Assembly: GCA_035283185.1 (NCBI GenBank)
Contig: DATEUJ010000227.1
Coordinates: 1-64,000, forward strand
From: DASSFZ01 sp035283185
GTDB taxonomy: Bacteria; Chloroflexota; Anaerolineae; Fen-1058
DNA: 64,000 bases
Direction of reading: 5' to 3'
The translations under genes were made by a program, and so were the position numbers. Below, one piece after another: positions 36,999 through 45,436 of the stretch (its first letter is position 1; every line of letters starts with the position of its first letter). Below the pieces are notes generated by a model. The model had not been told where the DNA came from, made no database searches, and saw only the letters and a list, made by a program, of their open reading frames with translations.

Positions 36999-37640
36999 TT
37001 AGAGGCTCAAGGCGCCCAGTCCGACACACAGTGCCGCCGCGAACATCAGCGCGGCTCGCCAGCGGCTGTGCTCCACGAGCAGGCTCCCGCTCGACGTGAT
37101 CCAGGCCGCCATCAGCCAGGCGTCGCGCGGCGCGCTGCCCAGCCACGCGCCGCGCTCGAGCAGGCTCGCCGCCGCGCTCGCCGCCAGCGCGATCGAGATG
37201 CCAAGCCAGAGCACGATGCGCGTCCCGTCGACGCTTGCTCGCCACGAGCGCGCGGCGGCGTCGAGGCCGGGCAGGGTCTCGACGCTGGCTACGATAATTG
37301 CGAGCGCCGCAATCGAGATCGGCGCCGCCGCCTCTCCGGGTGCGAGTGTAGCATGGATCAGCAGGGAGCTGCTGGCGAGCAGCATCCAGGGAGGCGCTAT
37401 CTCGACGATGGCCAGAATCAAACCGCCGGCGGCGATGAACAACGCGGCGTACGTCGCCGCCGGCAGCGCGCCGGCAGCAGGCTGCCATACGGGCCTGAGC
37501 GCGGCGAGCAGGCCGGCCAGCAGGCTGACGATAGCCGCTATCCGTCCAACTTTGGACCAGTTGCGGACACGCCTGATCCCCGCCAGAGCGGCTGCGATGA
37601 GCGTCCCGGCGGCGATGCCCGTGATTGCCTCGACCATCAT
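36999..37640 (-). CDS. hypothetical membrane protein coupled to the ResB-like gene
   Basis: 213 residues, Ala-rich, with six or seven predicted membrane helices (first at about 5-22) and no catalytic motif. Its first codons overlap the stop of the ResB-like gene (ATGATGG), so it is translated after it. In Ccs/Res systems the partner of ResB is CcsA/ResC, a haem-handling membrane protein with a WWD motif; I do not see that motif here. The role is therefore unknown but probably connected. Confidence 0.55.
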   Translation of the reverse strand: MMVEAITGIAAGTLIAAALAGIRRVRNWSKVGRIAAIVSLLAGLLAALRPVWQPAAGALPAATYAALFIAAGGLILAIVEIAPPWMLLASSSLLIHATLAPGEAAAPISIAALAIIVASVETLPGLDAAARSWRASVDGTRIVLWLGISIALAASAAASLLERGAWLGSAPRDAWLMAAWITSSGSLLVEHSRWRAALMFAAALCVGLGALSL

Positions 37641-38905
37641 TTCGCGTTTTTCCTGGCTGCCAGCGTGCTCAAGTCGAATTCGGCATCGTCGGAGACGAGG
37701 CGAGCGTCTCCCTCTCCGGGCACGATCCAGATGCGACGCGCGGGATACAAAGCCGCGAATCCCAGTCCGGCGACGGCGACGACGAATCCGATGGCGACGA
37801 CGAACTGAAACGGGGCGCGCACGACGTCGATGGCGGCGTGTGACTCATTCGCGAACGCCAGCCGGTAGCCGTTCGCCTCCATAGATTGGCCGGGGACGAT
37901 GGTCTCGTCGGCGATCGATTCTGCGCTCGAGCTGCTCAGAATGGACACGCGATACCGGGGAGCAGGATCGCTTTCCAACAGCGAAACACCCACGGCGAGC
38001 CTCGCCGCCGGCGCGACGAAGAACTTATCCGGCTGGTTCGCGTCGAATATGAGCAGCAGCTCGCTCGACGCCTCGCCCTGCGCGCTGGTCTGGAGCTGGA
38101 GCGCGCGCCCCCCCCCGTCCTCACCCGTCACACGCAGTGCAGGAAGCACGTCTCGAACGTATATGCCGACGGCGCTTTGGATCGCGGGCTTGCCCGGCGC
38201 GGCGATGCCCTGCGCGACTTCGCTCTCGCCCTCCAGAAGGCGGAATGCCACCTCCCCGCCGGAGTTGATTTCGGCTGCGAGGAACGTCAGGGCCGTGTCC
38301 TCGATCCGAGCCGGGACGCCGGGCGTGACGCTCAAACCGTCGATGCGCCAGTCGCCGAGCGATGCCGTCGCCATGCCGGCCAGCATGATCAGAGATCCGG
38401 CGTATGCTGCTATCGTCGTGAGGTATGCCCACGGGAACCGGTGAGCCAGTCGATAGGATTCGGTCGAGCGCACGCGGTAGTGGCCCACGCGGCGCGCGAT
38501 CTCTTCGACCGGCTCGCCAGAGTCGAATGTCCGGGCAGGGGAGTCTGGCGGCGGGACGGGGCGAGAAGCGCCGCGCATCGCGGCAATGCGATCCGCCAGG
38601 CGGGCGATGAGCGCAAGTCCGAGGAGCGCAGCCAGCCCGCGAAAGACTATCGAGTGGACGAGGTCGAACAGACCCAGCGCCGTGAGCGCATCGGTCGCCG
38701 CGCCGAAGCGAACGTGCGCTTCCGACAGCCAGCGCGCGTACGCGGCCGGATCGCCTCGAGGCGATTGCGGAATCAGCGCCGCTGCGCCGAGCAGAAACGC
38801 CAGCCCCAGCAGAGCAACCGCGAAGAGCGTGTCCCCTGTGGCGATGCGCCACGCGGACTGCCAGGTGTTGCGCCGGATAATCACAGAGGGTGGGGCGTCC
38901 ATCAT
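37637..38905 (-). CDS. ResB-like cytochrome c biogenesis protein
   Basis: About 422 residues. Three N-terminal helices (about 24-45, 75-100, 160-185) flank a short loop, then a large extracytoplasmic beta-rich domain (about 190-375) and a last helix (about 378-398). This matches the ResB/Ccs1 plan, which helps attach haem to apocytochrome c. The exact start is uncertain: ATG 38905 and 38902 are adjacent, ten bases after the tRNA terminator, without a clear ribosome site. Confidence 0.75.
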   Translation of the reverse strand: MMDAPPSVIIRRNTWQSAWRIATGDTLFAVALLGLAFLLGAAALIPQSPRGDPAAYARWLSEAHVRFGAATDALTALGLFDLVHSIVFRGLAALLGLALIARLADRIAAMRGASRPVPPPDSPARTFDSGEPVEEIARRVGHYRVRSTESYRLAHRFPWAYLTTIAAYAGSLIMLAGMATASLGDWRIDGLSVTPGVPARIEDTALTFLAAEINSGGEVAFRLLEGESEVAQGIAAPGKPAIQSAVGIYVRDVLPALRVTGEDGGGRALQLQTSAQGEASSELLLIFDANQPDKFFVAPAARLAVGVSLLESDPAPRYRVSILSSSSAESIADETIVPGQSMEANGYRLAFANESHAAIDVVRAPFQFVVAIGFVVAVAGLGFAALYPARRIWIVPGEGDARLVSDDAEFDLSTLAARKNAK

Positions 38906-38914
38906 GTGCAGGCA

Positions 38915-38938
38915 CAAAAAAGCCCCGTGTCCGGGGCT
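38915..38938 (-). terminator. Rho-independent terminator after tRNA-Thr
   Basis: On the minus strand, AGCCCCGG-ACA-CGGGGCT forms a stable hairpin followed by TTTTTT. It lies eight bases after the tRNA 3' end. Confidence 0.9.
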
Positions 38939-38945
38939 GCTCGCA

Positions 38946-39018
38946 AGCCACCCATCGGATTTGAACCGATAACCGACCGCTTACGAAGCGGTTGCTCTGC
39001 CGATTGAGCTAGGGTGGC
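38946..39018 (-). tRNA. tRNA-Thr(CGT)
   Basis: A 73-base cloverleaf: acceptor GCCACCC/GGGTGGC, D arm GCTC/GAGC, anticodon stem ACCGC/GCGGT with loop TTCGTAA (anticodon CGT, reads ACG threonine), T arm ATCGG/CCGAT with loop TTCAAAT, discriminator T. The CCA end is not encoded. Confidence 0.96.
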
Positions 39019-39028
39019 GACGCACAAA

Positions 39029-39037
39029 ATTATACCA
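39029..39037 (-). promoter_or_regulatory. extended -10 element of the tRNA-Thr gene
   Basis: TGGTATAAT on the minus strand, ten bases before the tRNA 5' end. The surrounding GACTGGTATAATTTT is identical to the element upstream of the lipoprotein gene at 60564-60572. Confidence 0.65.
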
Positions 39038-39078
39038 GTCGCATCGAGGCCTGGCAAGGGATGCACGATAAATAGTTT

Positions 39079-40278
39079 CTAAGCGCGGTACGACCTCGGG
39101 ATGACGAGCGTGACGGTCGTGCCGACGCCGACCTGGCTCACTACGTCGATCTGGCCGCCGTGCACTTCAACGATCTCCTTCGCGATGGACAGGCCCAGGC
39201 CGGTGCCGGTCGCCCACCCTTCGCTGTCGGCGACGCGGTAAAACTTGTCGAAGATGTGCGGCAGGTCTTGCTCGGGGATGCCCCGCCCGGTGTCTTCGAT
39301 CGCGACCTGCACTGAGTCGTTCCGCTGCCCGGCGCGCGCGTTGACCCTGCCGCCGGGCGCGGTGTACTTGATGGCGTTGCTCAGCAGGTTCATCAAGACT
39401 TGCTTGAGCCGGCCCGCGTCGCCTTCGACAACCGGGAGGCCGGCCGGCGCGTCGAGTTCGACCTGGATGTTCTTCTTGTCGGCCTGCGGCTTCATCACCG
39501 ACACGCAGTCTCGCAGCAGGCCGCCTATGTCCACGGGCACGTGCGCGAGCCGCGCGCGGCCCGATTGCAGGCGCGCCAGGTCGAGAAAGTCGTTGATCAT
39601 CGCCGCCAGGCGTGTCGATTCTTGCAGCATCGTTTCCACGAACGCGCGCTGCTGCTCGCGCTTCAGGTCGTCCCGCATCAGCAGCTCTCCGTAGGCGACG
39701 ATGCTGGTGAGCGGCGTGCGCAGCTCGTGCACCATCTCGGAAATCAAGTCGCTTTGCTGGAATAAGCGCGCGTTCTCGATGGCGACCGCCGCGTGCGCCG
39801 CCAGCGCGGACAGCACGTCGACGTCCTCGTCGTTGAAGGGTGTGTCGTCGACACGGTTGACCGATTCCAGCACTCCGATGGTGCGGCCTTTGACCTGAAG
39901 CGGCAGCGCGATCAGCGCCCGCGTCTTGAAGCCCGACTGCTGATCGGAGAGCGGCGAGAAGCGCGGATCGCTGCTCACGTCGTCAATGATCTGCGGTTTG
40001 CCTTCACGGGCGACCCAGCCGGCCAGGCTGTTCGGCGGCACGACGACGCGCTTGACTTCCTCGCTCTTGGTCCCGGTCGCCGCCTCGAAGTACAGGTCTC
40101 CCGTCTTCGGGTCGGTCAACAGAATCGAGGCCGCTTCGGTTCGAGTGATTTCACGCGCGGCTTCGATGATGAGCGTGAGCAGGGTGACCAGGTCCAGCGT
40201 CGAGTTGAGAATGCGGCTCAGGTCCAGCACGCGGCGGAAGCGCGCCAGGCGGGTTTCAAGATCCGTGGTGTGTGGCAT
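39079..40278 (-). CDS. GAF-domain sensor histidine kinase
   Basis: 399 residues, no membrane segment. A GAF domain (about 20-165) is followed by a HisKA dimerisation domain with the phosphate-accepting His in EMVHELRTPLTS, then an ATPase domain with N box NLLSNAIKYT, G1 DTGRGIPEQ, F box HIFDKFYRV and G2 GTGLGLSI. It should autophosphorylate in response to a cytoplasmic ligand bound to GAF. The CheY-CpaE fusion upstream (41107-42264) is a possible partner. The gene starts nine bases after the sirtuin stop. Confidence 0.93.
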   Translation of the reverse strand: MPHTTDLETRLARFRRVLDLSRILNSTLDLVTLLTLIIEAAREITRTEAASILLTDPKTGDLYFEAATGTKSEEVKRVVVPPNSLAGWVAREGKPQIIDDVSSDPRFSPLSDQQSGFKTRALIALPLQVKGRTIGVLESVNRVDDTPFNDEDVDVLSALAAHAAVAIENARLFQQSDLISEMVHELRTPLTSIVAYGELLMRDDLKREQQRAFVETMLQESTRLAAMINDFLDLARLQSGRARLAHVPVDIGGLLRDCVSVMKPQADKKNIQVELDAPAGLPVVEGDAGRLKQVLMNLLSNAIKYTAPGGRVNARAGQRNDSVQVAIEDTGRGIPEQDLPHIFDKFYRVADSEGWATGTGLGLSIAKEIVEVHGGQIDVVSQVGVGTTVTLVIPRSYRA

Positions 40279-40287
40279 AGGCTCTCG

Positions 40288-41061
40288 TCAGCCGGGCCTC
40301 AGCTCCGACGGCGCTTCGATCGCCTCGACGATGCGCGGCAGCACGTCAGCTACGTCGCCTCGGATCAATACGTCGGCCCGGTGATCCAGGTAAGTTTCGC
40401 CGAAGTTGATGATAATCAGTCTGGCTCGATGCTCCAGCGCCAGGTGCGGCAAGTCGGCCGCCGGGGCGACCTCCAGCGACGAGCCGGCGACGAGCATGAC
40501 GTCGCACTGGCGCGCCGCGGCCGTGGCGCTCAGCAGCGCCTGCGCCGGCAGCGCTTCGCCGAACAGAGTCGCGTTCGGCTTCAGCACGCCGCCGCACGCC
40601 GGGCAGAGAGGCGTCTCCCCATCGGCGATGAAGCGCGCCAGGTACGACTCGGACGGGGTGACGCGGTAACACGCAAGGCACACGGCTTCGCGCACGTGGC
40701 CGTGCACTTCGGCGACACGCGTCGAACCGGCCTTTTGATGCAGCCCGTCGATATTCTGGCTGATCACGGTGCGAATGATACCGGCATGCTCGAGCTGCGC
40801 GAGCGCGAAATGCGCGGCGTTCGGCCGGGCGTCGCGCATGAGCGTGGCCAACGGGCGCAGCCAGCGGTAAAAGCGGTCGGGATTCTCGCGGAAAGCGTGA
40901 ATGGAGGCGACCTCCATCGGGTCGCTCGTCTCCCACAGACCGACGTCCGCGCTGCGAAAGTCAGGTATGCCCGACGGCGTGCTGACGCCCGCGCCGGTGA
41001 GGGCGACGACGTGCCGGGCCGCACGCAGCATGCGCGCCGCGCGCTCGATAAGCGGTTGCAT
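40288..41061 (-). CDS. NAD-dependent protein deacylase, sirtuin (Sir2) family
   Basis: About 257 residues. The NAD-binding signature LTGAGVSTPSGIPDFRS, SQNIDGLH and the catalytic His in VHGHV are present, as are two CxxC pairs (CLAC, CPAC) for the structural zinc. It removes acyl groups from lysines using NAD+. ATG 41061 gives a usual length; a GTG at 41085 could add eight residues. Neither has a clear ribosome site. It sits between two signalling genes, so it may modify one of them (inference). Confidence 0.92.
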   Translation of the reverse strand: MQPLIERAARMLRAARHVVALTGAGVSTPSGIPDFRSADVGLWETSDPMEVASIHAFRENPDRFYRWLRPLATLMRDARPNAAHFALAQLEHAGIIRTVISQNIDGLHQKAGSTRVAEVHGHVREAVCLACYRVTPSESYLARFIADGETPLCPACGGVLKPNATLFGEALPAQALLSATAAARQCDVMLVAGSSLEVAPAADLPHLALEHRARLIIINFGETYLDHRADVLIRGDVADVLPRIVEAIEAPSELRPG

Positions 41062-41106
41062 CGCGATGTCTGCATCGTGCGCCACGATCGTCGCCGTTGG
41101 GTGATC

Positions 41107-42264
41107 TCAGATCGGTCCCAGCATCAAGATGCGCGCCAGCTCGCGGAACTGATCGGATACGATGTTGCCGGGCTGAACCATGATGAGAGGCGCGCCCTGT
41201 TCCGATGCCTGGAAGGCGGCCTCGGGAACCGGGGTGACCACAACCGCCAGGTCACGATTCAGTATGCCCTCGATCACGGCCTTGCTCAGCGTCGCCGCCG
41301 AAGGCGAGCGGTGAACCACAACGGGCATGACCTTGTCTGCGCCGATGCCGGCTTTTTCGAGCTGCGCGAGCATCGACTGCGCCAGGAGAACGGCGGTGCG
41401 CTGAGGCTCCAACACGACGACCAGGCGCGAGCACAGTCTCACCGCGGCGCGCGCGCCGTCGTCCAGGCGAGAACCGAGGTCGAGCACGACGACTTCCGCG
41501 AGGCTGGCCAGTTGGCGGATGATGGCATCCGCGTGCCGGGCCGGGATGTCCGTTGTCTCGGCGCGCTGTTCGATGGGCGACAGGAGCATCCGCATGCCGG
41601 AGACATGCCCGGTCAGCGCCGACTCGACGAGCTTGGCGCTGATATCGTCCGCCTGGCGCGACACGAGCGCCTGGAGGCCGCTTGCCCGGCTGAGGCCGAG
41701 CTGCAGCCCCACGTCGCCGGCGGCCGAATGCAGGTCGCCGAGGATAACGTGTTGGGACGCATCGTCCTTGCCGCCCTGAGAGAGCGCGACGGCGACGTTG
41801 ATCGCCAGCGTCGTCGTGCCGACGCCGCCTTTCGCGCCTATGAATGCCAAAATGCGAGCGTGCGGGCGGACGCTCACCTCGGCTCGCGTGCGCGCGCTGC
41901 GCAGCAGCACCGCTTCCACACGCGACGATAGCTCGGCGGGATGAATCGGCTTGGTCAGGTAGTCGTCCGCGCCGGCCTGAAACCCGGCGACCTTGTCTCC
42001 GACCAGCGTCTTGGCGGTGAACATGATGATAGGGATGTCCGCCGTCTTCTTGTTGGCGCGCATGCGCCGGGTGACCTCGTAGCCGTCCATGTCCGGCATC
42101 ATGACGTCCAGAATAATCAGATCGGGCTGCTCGGATTCGGCCTTACTGAGAGCCTGCGCGCCTCCCTGGGCGGCGGCGATCTGATACCCCCGGCGTTGAA
42201 GCATCAAGCCGATGAGCTTCAGGCTTTCCAGATCGTCGTCAACGATCAAGATTTTCTCGGCCAC
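41107..42264 (-). CDS. CheY receiver fused to CpaE/MinD-like ATPase
   Basis: About 385 residues. The receiver (1-120) has KILIVDDD, the phosphorylation Asp in IILDVMMPDMDG and Lys in YLTKPIHP. The second half (about 135-385) is a ParA/MinD fold with a deviant Walker A, GAKGGVGTTT, in which the second lysine is replaced by Thr as in CpaE/TadZ proteins, and LGDLHSAAGDVGLQLGL. CpaE-like proteins position pilus or secretion machines. GTG 42264 begins directly before the receiver; an ATG at 42366 would add 34 unlikely residues. Confidence 0.85.
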   Translation of the reverse strand: MAEKILIVDDDLESLKLIGLMLQRRGYQIAAAQGGAQALSKAESEQPDLIILDVMMPDMDGYEVTRRMRANKKTADIPIIMFTAKTLVGDKVAGFQAGADDYLTKPIHPAELSSRVEAVLLRSARTRAEVSVRPHARILAFIGAKGGVGTTTLAINVAVALSQGGKDDASQHVILGDLHSAAGDVGLQLGLSRASGLQALVSRQADDISAKLVESALTGHVSGMRMLLSPIEQRAETTDIPARHADAIIRQLASLAEVVVLDLGSRLDDGARAAVRLCSRLVVVLEPQRTAVLLAQSMLAQLEKAGIGADKVMPVVVHRSPSAATLSKAVIEGILNRDLAVVVTPVPEAAFQASEQGAPLIMVQPGNIVSDQFRELARILMLGPI

Positions 42265-42427
42265 AACGTTTTCACCACGAGCTGGGATGTGTTTGCGTGC
42301 AGCCTCGCATAATGCAATCTGTCGAAGCCCGGTAAAGCCCAGGCCCGACTCGCGTATCCTGTGCACGCCATTCGGATTCTATAGTACCACCGCAGGTTTG
42401 GCAAGTCAAACCATTGGGTGGTGTGGT

Positions 42428-42523
42428 GTGCACGCAAAGGTTGTCAGGAAAGCAGGCCGGGCTCCCACGCCCGGCTTATCCGGCGGCGTGGGAGCCGCCT
42501 CTGCTGACATGTTTTGCGTGCAC
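42428..42523. repeat. 96-nt nested inverted repeat
   Basis: Outer arms GTGCACGCAAA (42428-42438) and TTTGCGTGCAC (42513-42523) pair perfectly over 11 bases. Inner arms GGCTCCCACGCC (42460-42471) and GGCGTGGGAGCC (42485-42496) pair over 12. GTCAG/CTGAC lies between them. It could be a MITE-like element or a structured leader/operator for the divergent genes. Confidence 0.8.
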
Positions 42524-42563
42524 GCTGCCCTGAACCGGAGGCACGGCAGCCAGACAACTCCTG

Positions 42564-42569
42564 TATAAT
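42564..42569 (+). promoter_or_regulatory. -10-like TATAAT, 6 nt before the GAF/SpoIIE gene
   Basis: Perfect TATAAT with six bases to the ATG at 42576 and no ribosome site between. Transcription from it would give a leaderless or nearly leaderless message. No clear -35 is seen. Confidence 0.45.
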
Positions 42570-42575
42570 AAGCAC

Positions 42576-45404
42576 ATGCCCGATGCGGGTCTGTCCAATT
42601 GGTCGCCCCTCTTGATCCTCGCCGCGGCCGCCGCGCTTGCCGCGCTGGCCTTTCTGGTGCGACGCCGCGTGCTGTCGCGCCGCGAGCTTGAGCGCCGCTC
42701 GTCCGAGCTGGATGCGCTGGTCGACTTCGGCCGCTCGATCACGCAATCGCGCCTCGACGTGGACGCGCTGTGTGAGCTGATCCACCGCAAGGCTTCGCAA
42801 ATCGTGGATACCAGCTCGTTTCAGATCGGGCTGTTCGAAGACGACCGGTACGCCATTCGCCTGTGGATTCGGGAGGGCGAGCGTCTCCCGCCCGCGAAGT
42901 TCGACCTGGCGCAGAATGGCGGCCTGATCGGTTGGCTGAGGCAGTCCAAGCAGCCCCTCCTCATTCACGACTTCGAGCGCGAGATCGACGCGCTGCCGGC
43001 GCGCCCGCGTTATCTGAGCAGCCAGCCGCCGCGCTCGGCGGTGTTCGTGCCGATTGTCGCCGGCGAGGAGGCGGTGGGCGCGGTTTCCATCCAAAACGAT
43101 CGCCCCAACGTGTTCGGCGACGATCACGTTCGGCTCCTGTCGATCGTCGCCAACCAGGCGGCGCCGGTCATCGCCAACGCCCGGCTCCTCGAAGCCGAGC
43201 GCCGGCGGGCGACGCAGTTGGCGCTCATCGGCGAGGTCGGCCGCCAGGTGGCGGCCATCCTCGAAATCGACGTGCTGTTCGATCGCGTCGTGGAGCTGAT
43301 CCAGTCGCACTTCAATTACTATTTCGTCGCCGTCGTTTTGCGCGAAGAAGACACCGACGATCTGGTGTTCGCCGGCACGACGGTTGAAAAGATGCGCGGG
43401 CGGCGCTTGAAGATAGGGCAGGGAATTACCGGGACGGTCGTGCAAACCGGCGAGCCGCTGCTTGTCAACGACGTCTCCGCCGATCCGCATTACATCGCGC
43501 TGGCTTCTGTGCCCGAGACGCGATCGGAGCTGGCCGTGCCCTTGACCTTCGGCCAGCGCATTCTCGGCGCGCTCGACGTCGAAAGCAGCGAGCTGAACGC
43601 ATTCACCCAGGAAGACCTCTTCATCCTGCGCACGCTCGCCGATCAGGTGGCGATCGCCACGCACGAGGCGCGCCTGTACGCCGCCGAGCGCGAGCAGGCA
43701 TGGGTCAGCACCGCGCTGCTGCAGGTGGCCGAGGCGACGACGCAGGCGACGAGCGTCGAGGAAGTCCTCGAGACCGTCGTGCGCATCACGCCCATGCTGT
43801 CCGGCGTGGATCGCTGCGGGATCCTGCTGTGGGATGCGACCCGGTCAGTATTTCGCGCGGCTGCCTCATTTGGACTGAACGAGCGGGCGCCGGTTTTTGA
43901 CGCGCTCAGGCTCGGCGCCGACGACTGGCCCGACTTATTCGCGGCTGAAGCGACAGGAGAAGCCCTTCAGTTGGACGACACGCCCGGCCGCCTGAGAGAA
44001 GCGTTCGGGCCGGGGCCGCTGCTGGCGCTGCCGCTGGTTGCGCGCGGCGAGCGCGCCGGCGTGATGCTCGTCGGCTCCCCCGAGGGCAGCCAACTGGCGA
44101 AGCGTAAGGCGGCGCTGATCGTCGGCATCGCCAACCAGGCGGCGCTCGCCATCGAGTCGTCGCAGTTGCTCGCTTCACAGCGCGAAGAGGCGTGGGTGAA
44201 CATGGCACTGCTGCAGGTCGCCGAGGCAGTCGGATCGCAGACGGAGCTTCGCGACATTTTGACGACCGTCGTGCGCCTGACGCCGCTGCTGGTCGGCGTG
44301 GAAACGTGCCTGATTCTCCTGTACGACCCGGCGAGCGCTTCGTTCGTCGCGGGTGACGTGTACGGCATTCCCAGGGAGCGCCTCAAGCTGTTCGCCGATC
44401 TGCGCGTGCCGCAAGCGGCCTGGTCTCTCGGCGAAGCGCCGGCGGATGTACCGCTTGAGGTCGTCGAACGACTGCAGCTCAGCGCGCCTCTGGCCTGGCC
44501 GCTGGTCGCCAAAGGCGACGTCGTCGGCGTGATGGTCATCGACGGCGGAACAGAGACACGCGCTCCCAGCGCGCGCCACACCAACATCCTGGCCGGCATC
44601 GCCAGCCAGACGGCCATGGCGGTGATGAACGCGCAGCTCGCCGACGAGGCCGCCGCTCGCCAGCGTCTCGAGCAGGAGCTGCGCGTCGCGCGCAAGATTC
44701 AAGAGAGCTTTCTGCCGGAGCGCTGCCCCTCGCTGCCCGGATGGCAGATCGCCGCGTACTGGCGCTCGGCGCGCCAGGTCGGCGGCGACTTCTACGATTT
44801 CATCCCGCTGCGCGATGGGACCGATCGCCTGGGTATCGCGATCGCCGACACCGCCGACAAGGGCGTGCCGGCGGCGCTGTTTATGGCCCTGTCGCGCACT
44901 TTGCTGCGCGCGGCGGCGATCGGCGGGCGCGGCGCGGCGGAGGCGCTCATGCGCACGAACGACCTGATCCTCGCCGACGCGCGCTCCGACCTGTTCGTCA
45001 CGATCTTCTATATCATTGTCGACGCGTCGTCGGAGATGGCTCGCTTCGCGAACGCCGGCCACAATCCGACCCTGGTCGTGCGCGCGGCAAGCCCGGTTCC
45101 CGAATATCTCACAGAGCACGGTATGGCGCTGGGCGTGATGCCCGACATTCGCTTGGAGGAGCAGGGCTTGATGATAGGGCAGGGGGATGTAGTCGTGTTG
45201 TACACCGACGGCGTGACCGAGGCGCTGAACGCGACGAACGAGGAGTTCGGATTGGAGCGCCTGGAGCGCTGCGTCACCGCTAGTCTGTCCGGCTCGGCGG
45301 ACGACATCGCCTGGGCCATCCGCCAGGCGCTGCGTGAGCACGTCGGCGACGAGCCGCCGTTTGACGATATTACGTTTGTCGTGGTGAAGCGAGTCAACGA
45401 ATAG
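42576..45404 (+). CDS. multi-GAF SpoIIE-type serine phosphatase
   Basis: 942 residues: one N-terminal membrane helix (about 10-27), four GAF-like domains (about 45-205, 215-375, 390-545, 560-695), a short coiled segment (EAAARQRLEQELRVARKIQ) and a C-terminal PP2C/SpoIIE domain (about 705-940). Metal-binding signatures are present: QVGGDFYDFI, AIADTADKGVPAALFMAL, LYTDGVTEALN and FDDITFVVVK. It should dephosphorylate an anti-sigma-antagonist-type protein in a partner-switching circuit in response to small molecules. No such partner lies in the window. It is divergent from the CheY-CpaE gene. Confidence 0.92.
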   Translation: MPDAGLSNWSPLLILAAAAALAALAFLVRRRVLSRRELERRSSELDALVDFGRSITQSRLDVDALCELIHRKASQIVDTSSFQIGLFEDDRYAIRLWIREGERLPPAKFDLAQNGGLIGWLRQSKQPLLIHDFEREIDALPARPRYLSSQPPRSAVFVPIVAGEEAVGAVSIQNDRPNVFGDDHVRLLSIVANQAAPVIANARLLEAERRRATQLALIGEVGRQVAAILEIDVLFDRVVELIQSHFNYYFVAVVLREEDTDDLVFAGTTVEKMRGRRLKIGQGITGTVVQTGEPLLVNDVSADPHYIALASVPETRSELAVPLTFGQRILGALDVESSELNAFTQEDLFILRTLADQVAIATHEARLYAAEREQAWVSTALLQVAEATTQATSVEEVLETVVRITPMLSGVDRCGILLWDATRSVFRAAASFGLNERAPVFDALRLGADDWPDLFAAEATGEALQLDDTPGRLREAFGPGPLLALPLVARGERAGVMLVGSPEGSQLAKRKAALIVGIANQAALAIESSQLLASQREEAWVNMALLQVAEAVGSQTELRDILTTVVRLTPLLVGVETCLILLYDPASASFVAGDVYGIPRERLKLFADLRVPQAAWSLGEAPADVPLEVVERLQLSAPLAWPLVAKGDVVGVMVIDGGTETRAPSARHTNILAGIASQTAMAVMNAQLADEAAARQRLEQELRVARKIQESFLPERCPSLPGWQIAAYWRSARQVGGDFYDFIPLRDGTDRLGIAIADTADKGVPAALFMALSRTLLRAAAIGGRGAAEALMRTNDLILADARSDLFVTIFYIIVDASSEMARFANAGHNPTLVVRAASPVPEYLTEHGMALGVMPDIRLEEQGLMIGQGDVVVLYTDGVTEALNATNEEFGLERLERCVTASLSGSADDIAWAIRQALREHVGDEPPFDDITFVVVKRVNE

Positions 45405-45436
45405 GCAACGGATAAACGAATGTAACTGCCAGCTTC

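Larger units (their letters stand above)
42265..42575. other. divergent spacer with a nested palindrome
   Basis: A 311-base gap between divergently read signalling genes. It contains the nested inverted repeat at 42428-42523 and a TATAAT box at 42564. No other gene or RNA is recognised. Confidence 0.7.

Noticed and set aside
39793..41931. 712-codon plus-strand open frame
   Set aside because: It runs antisense through the histidine kinase, sirtuin and CheY-CpaE genes, all with clear motifs; its protein is Arg/His/Gln-rich shadow sequence.
42444..43664. 406-codon minus-strand frame over the start of the GAF/SpoIIE gene (also 44175-45557)
   Set aside because: Antisense to a gene with unmistakable GAF and PP2C motifs; composition is typical of GC-rich shadows.
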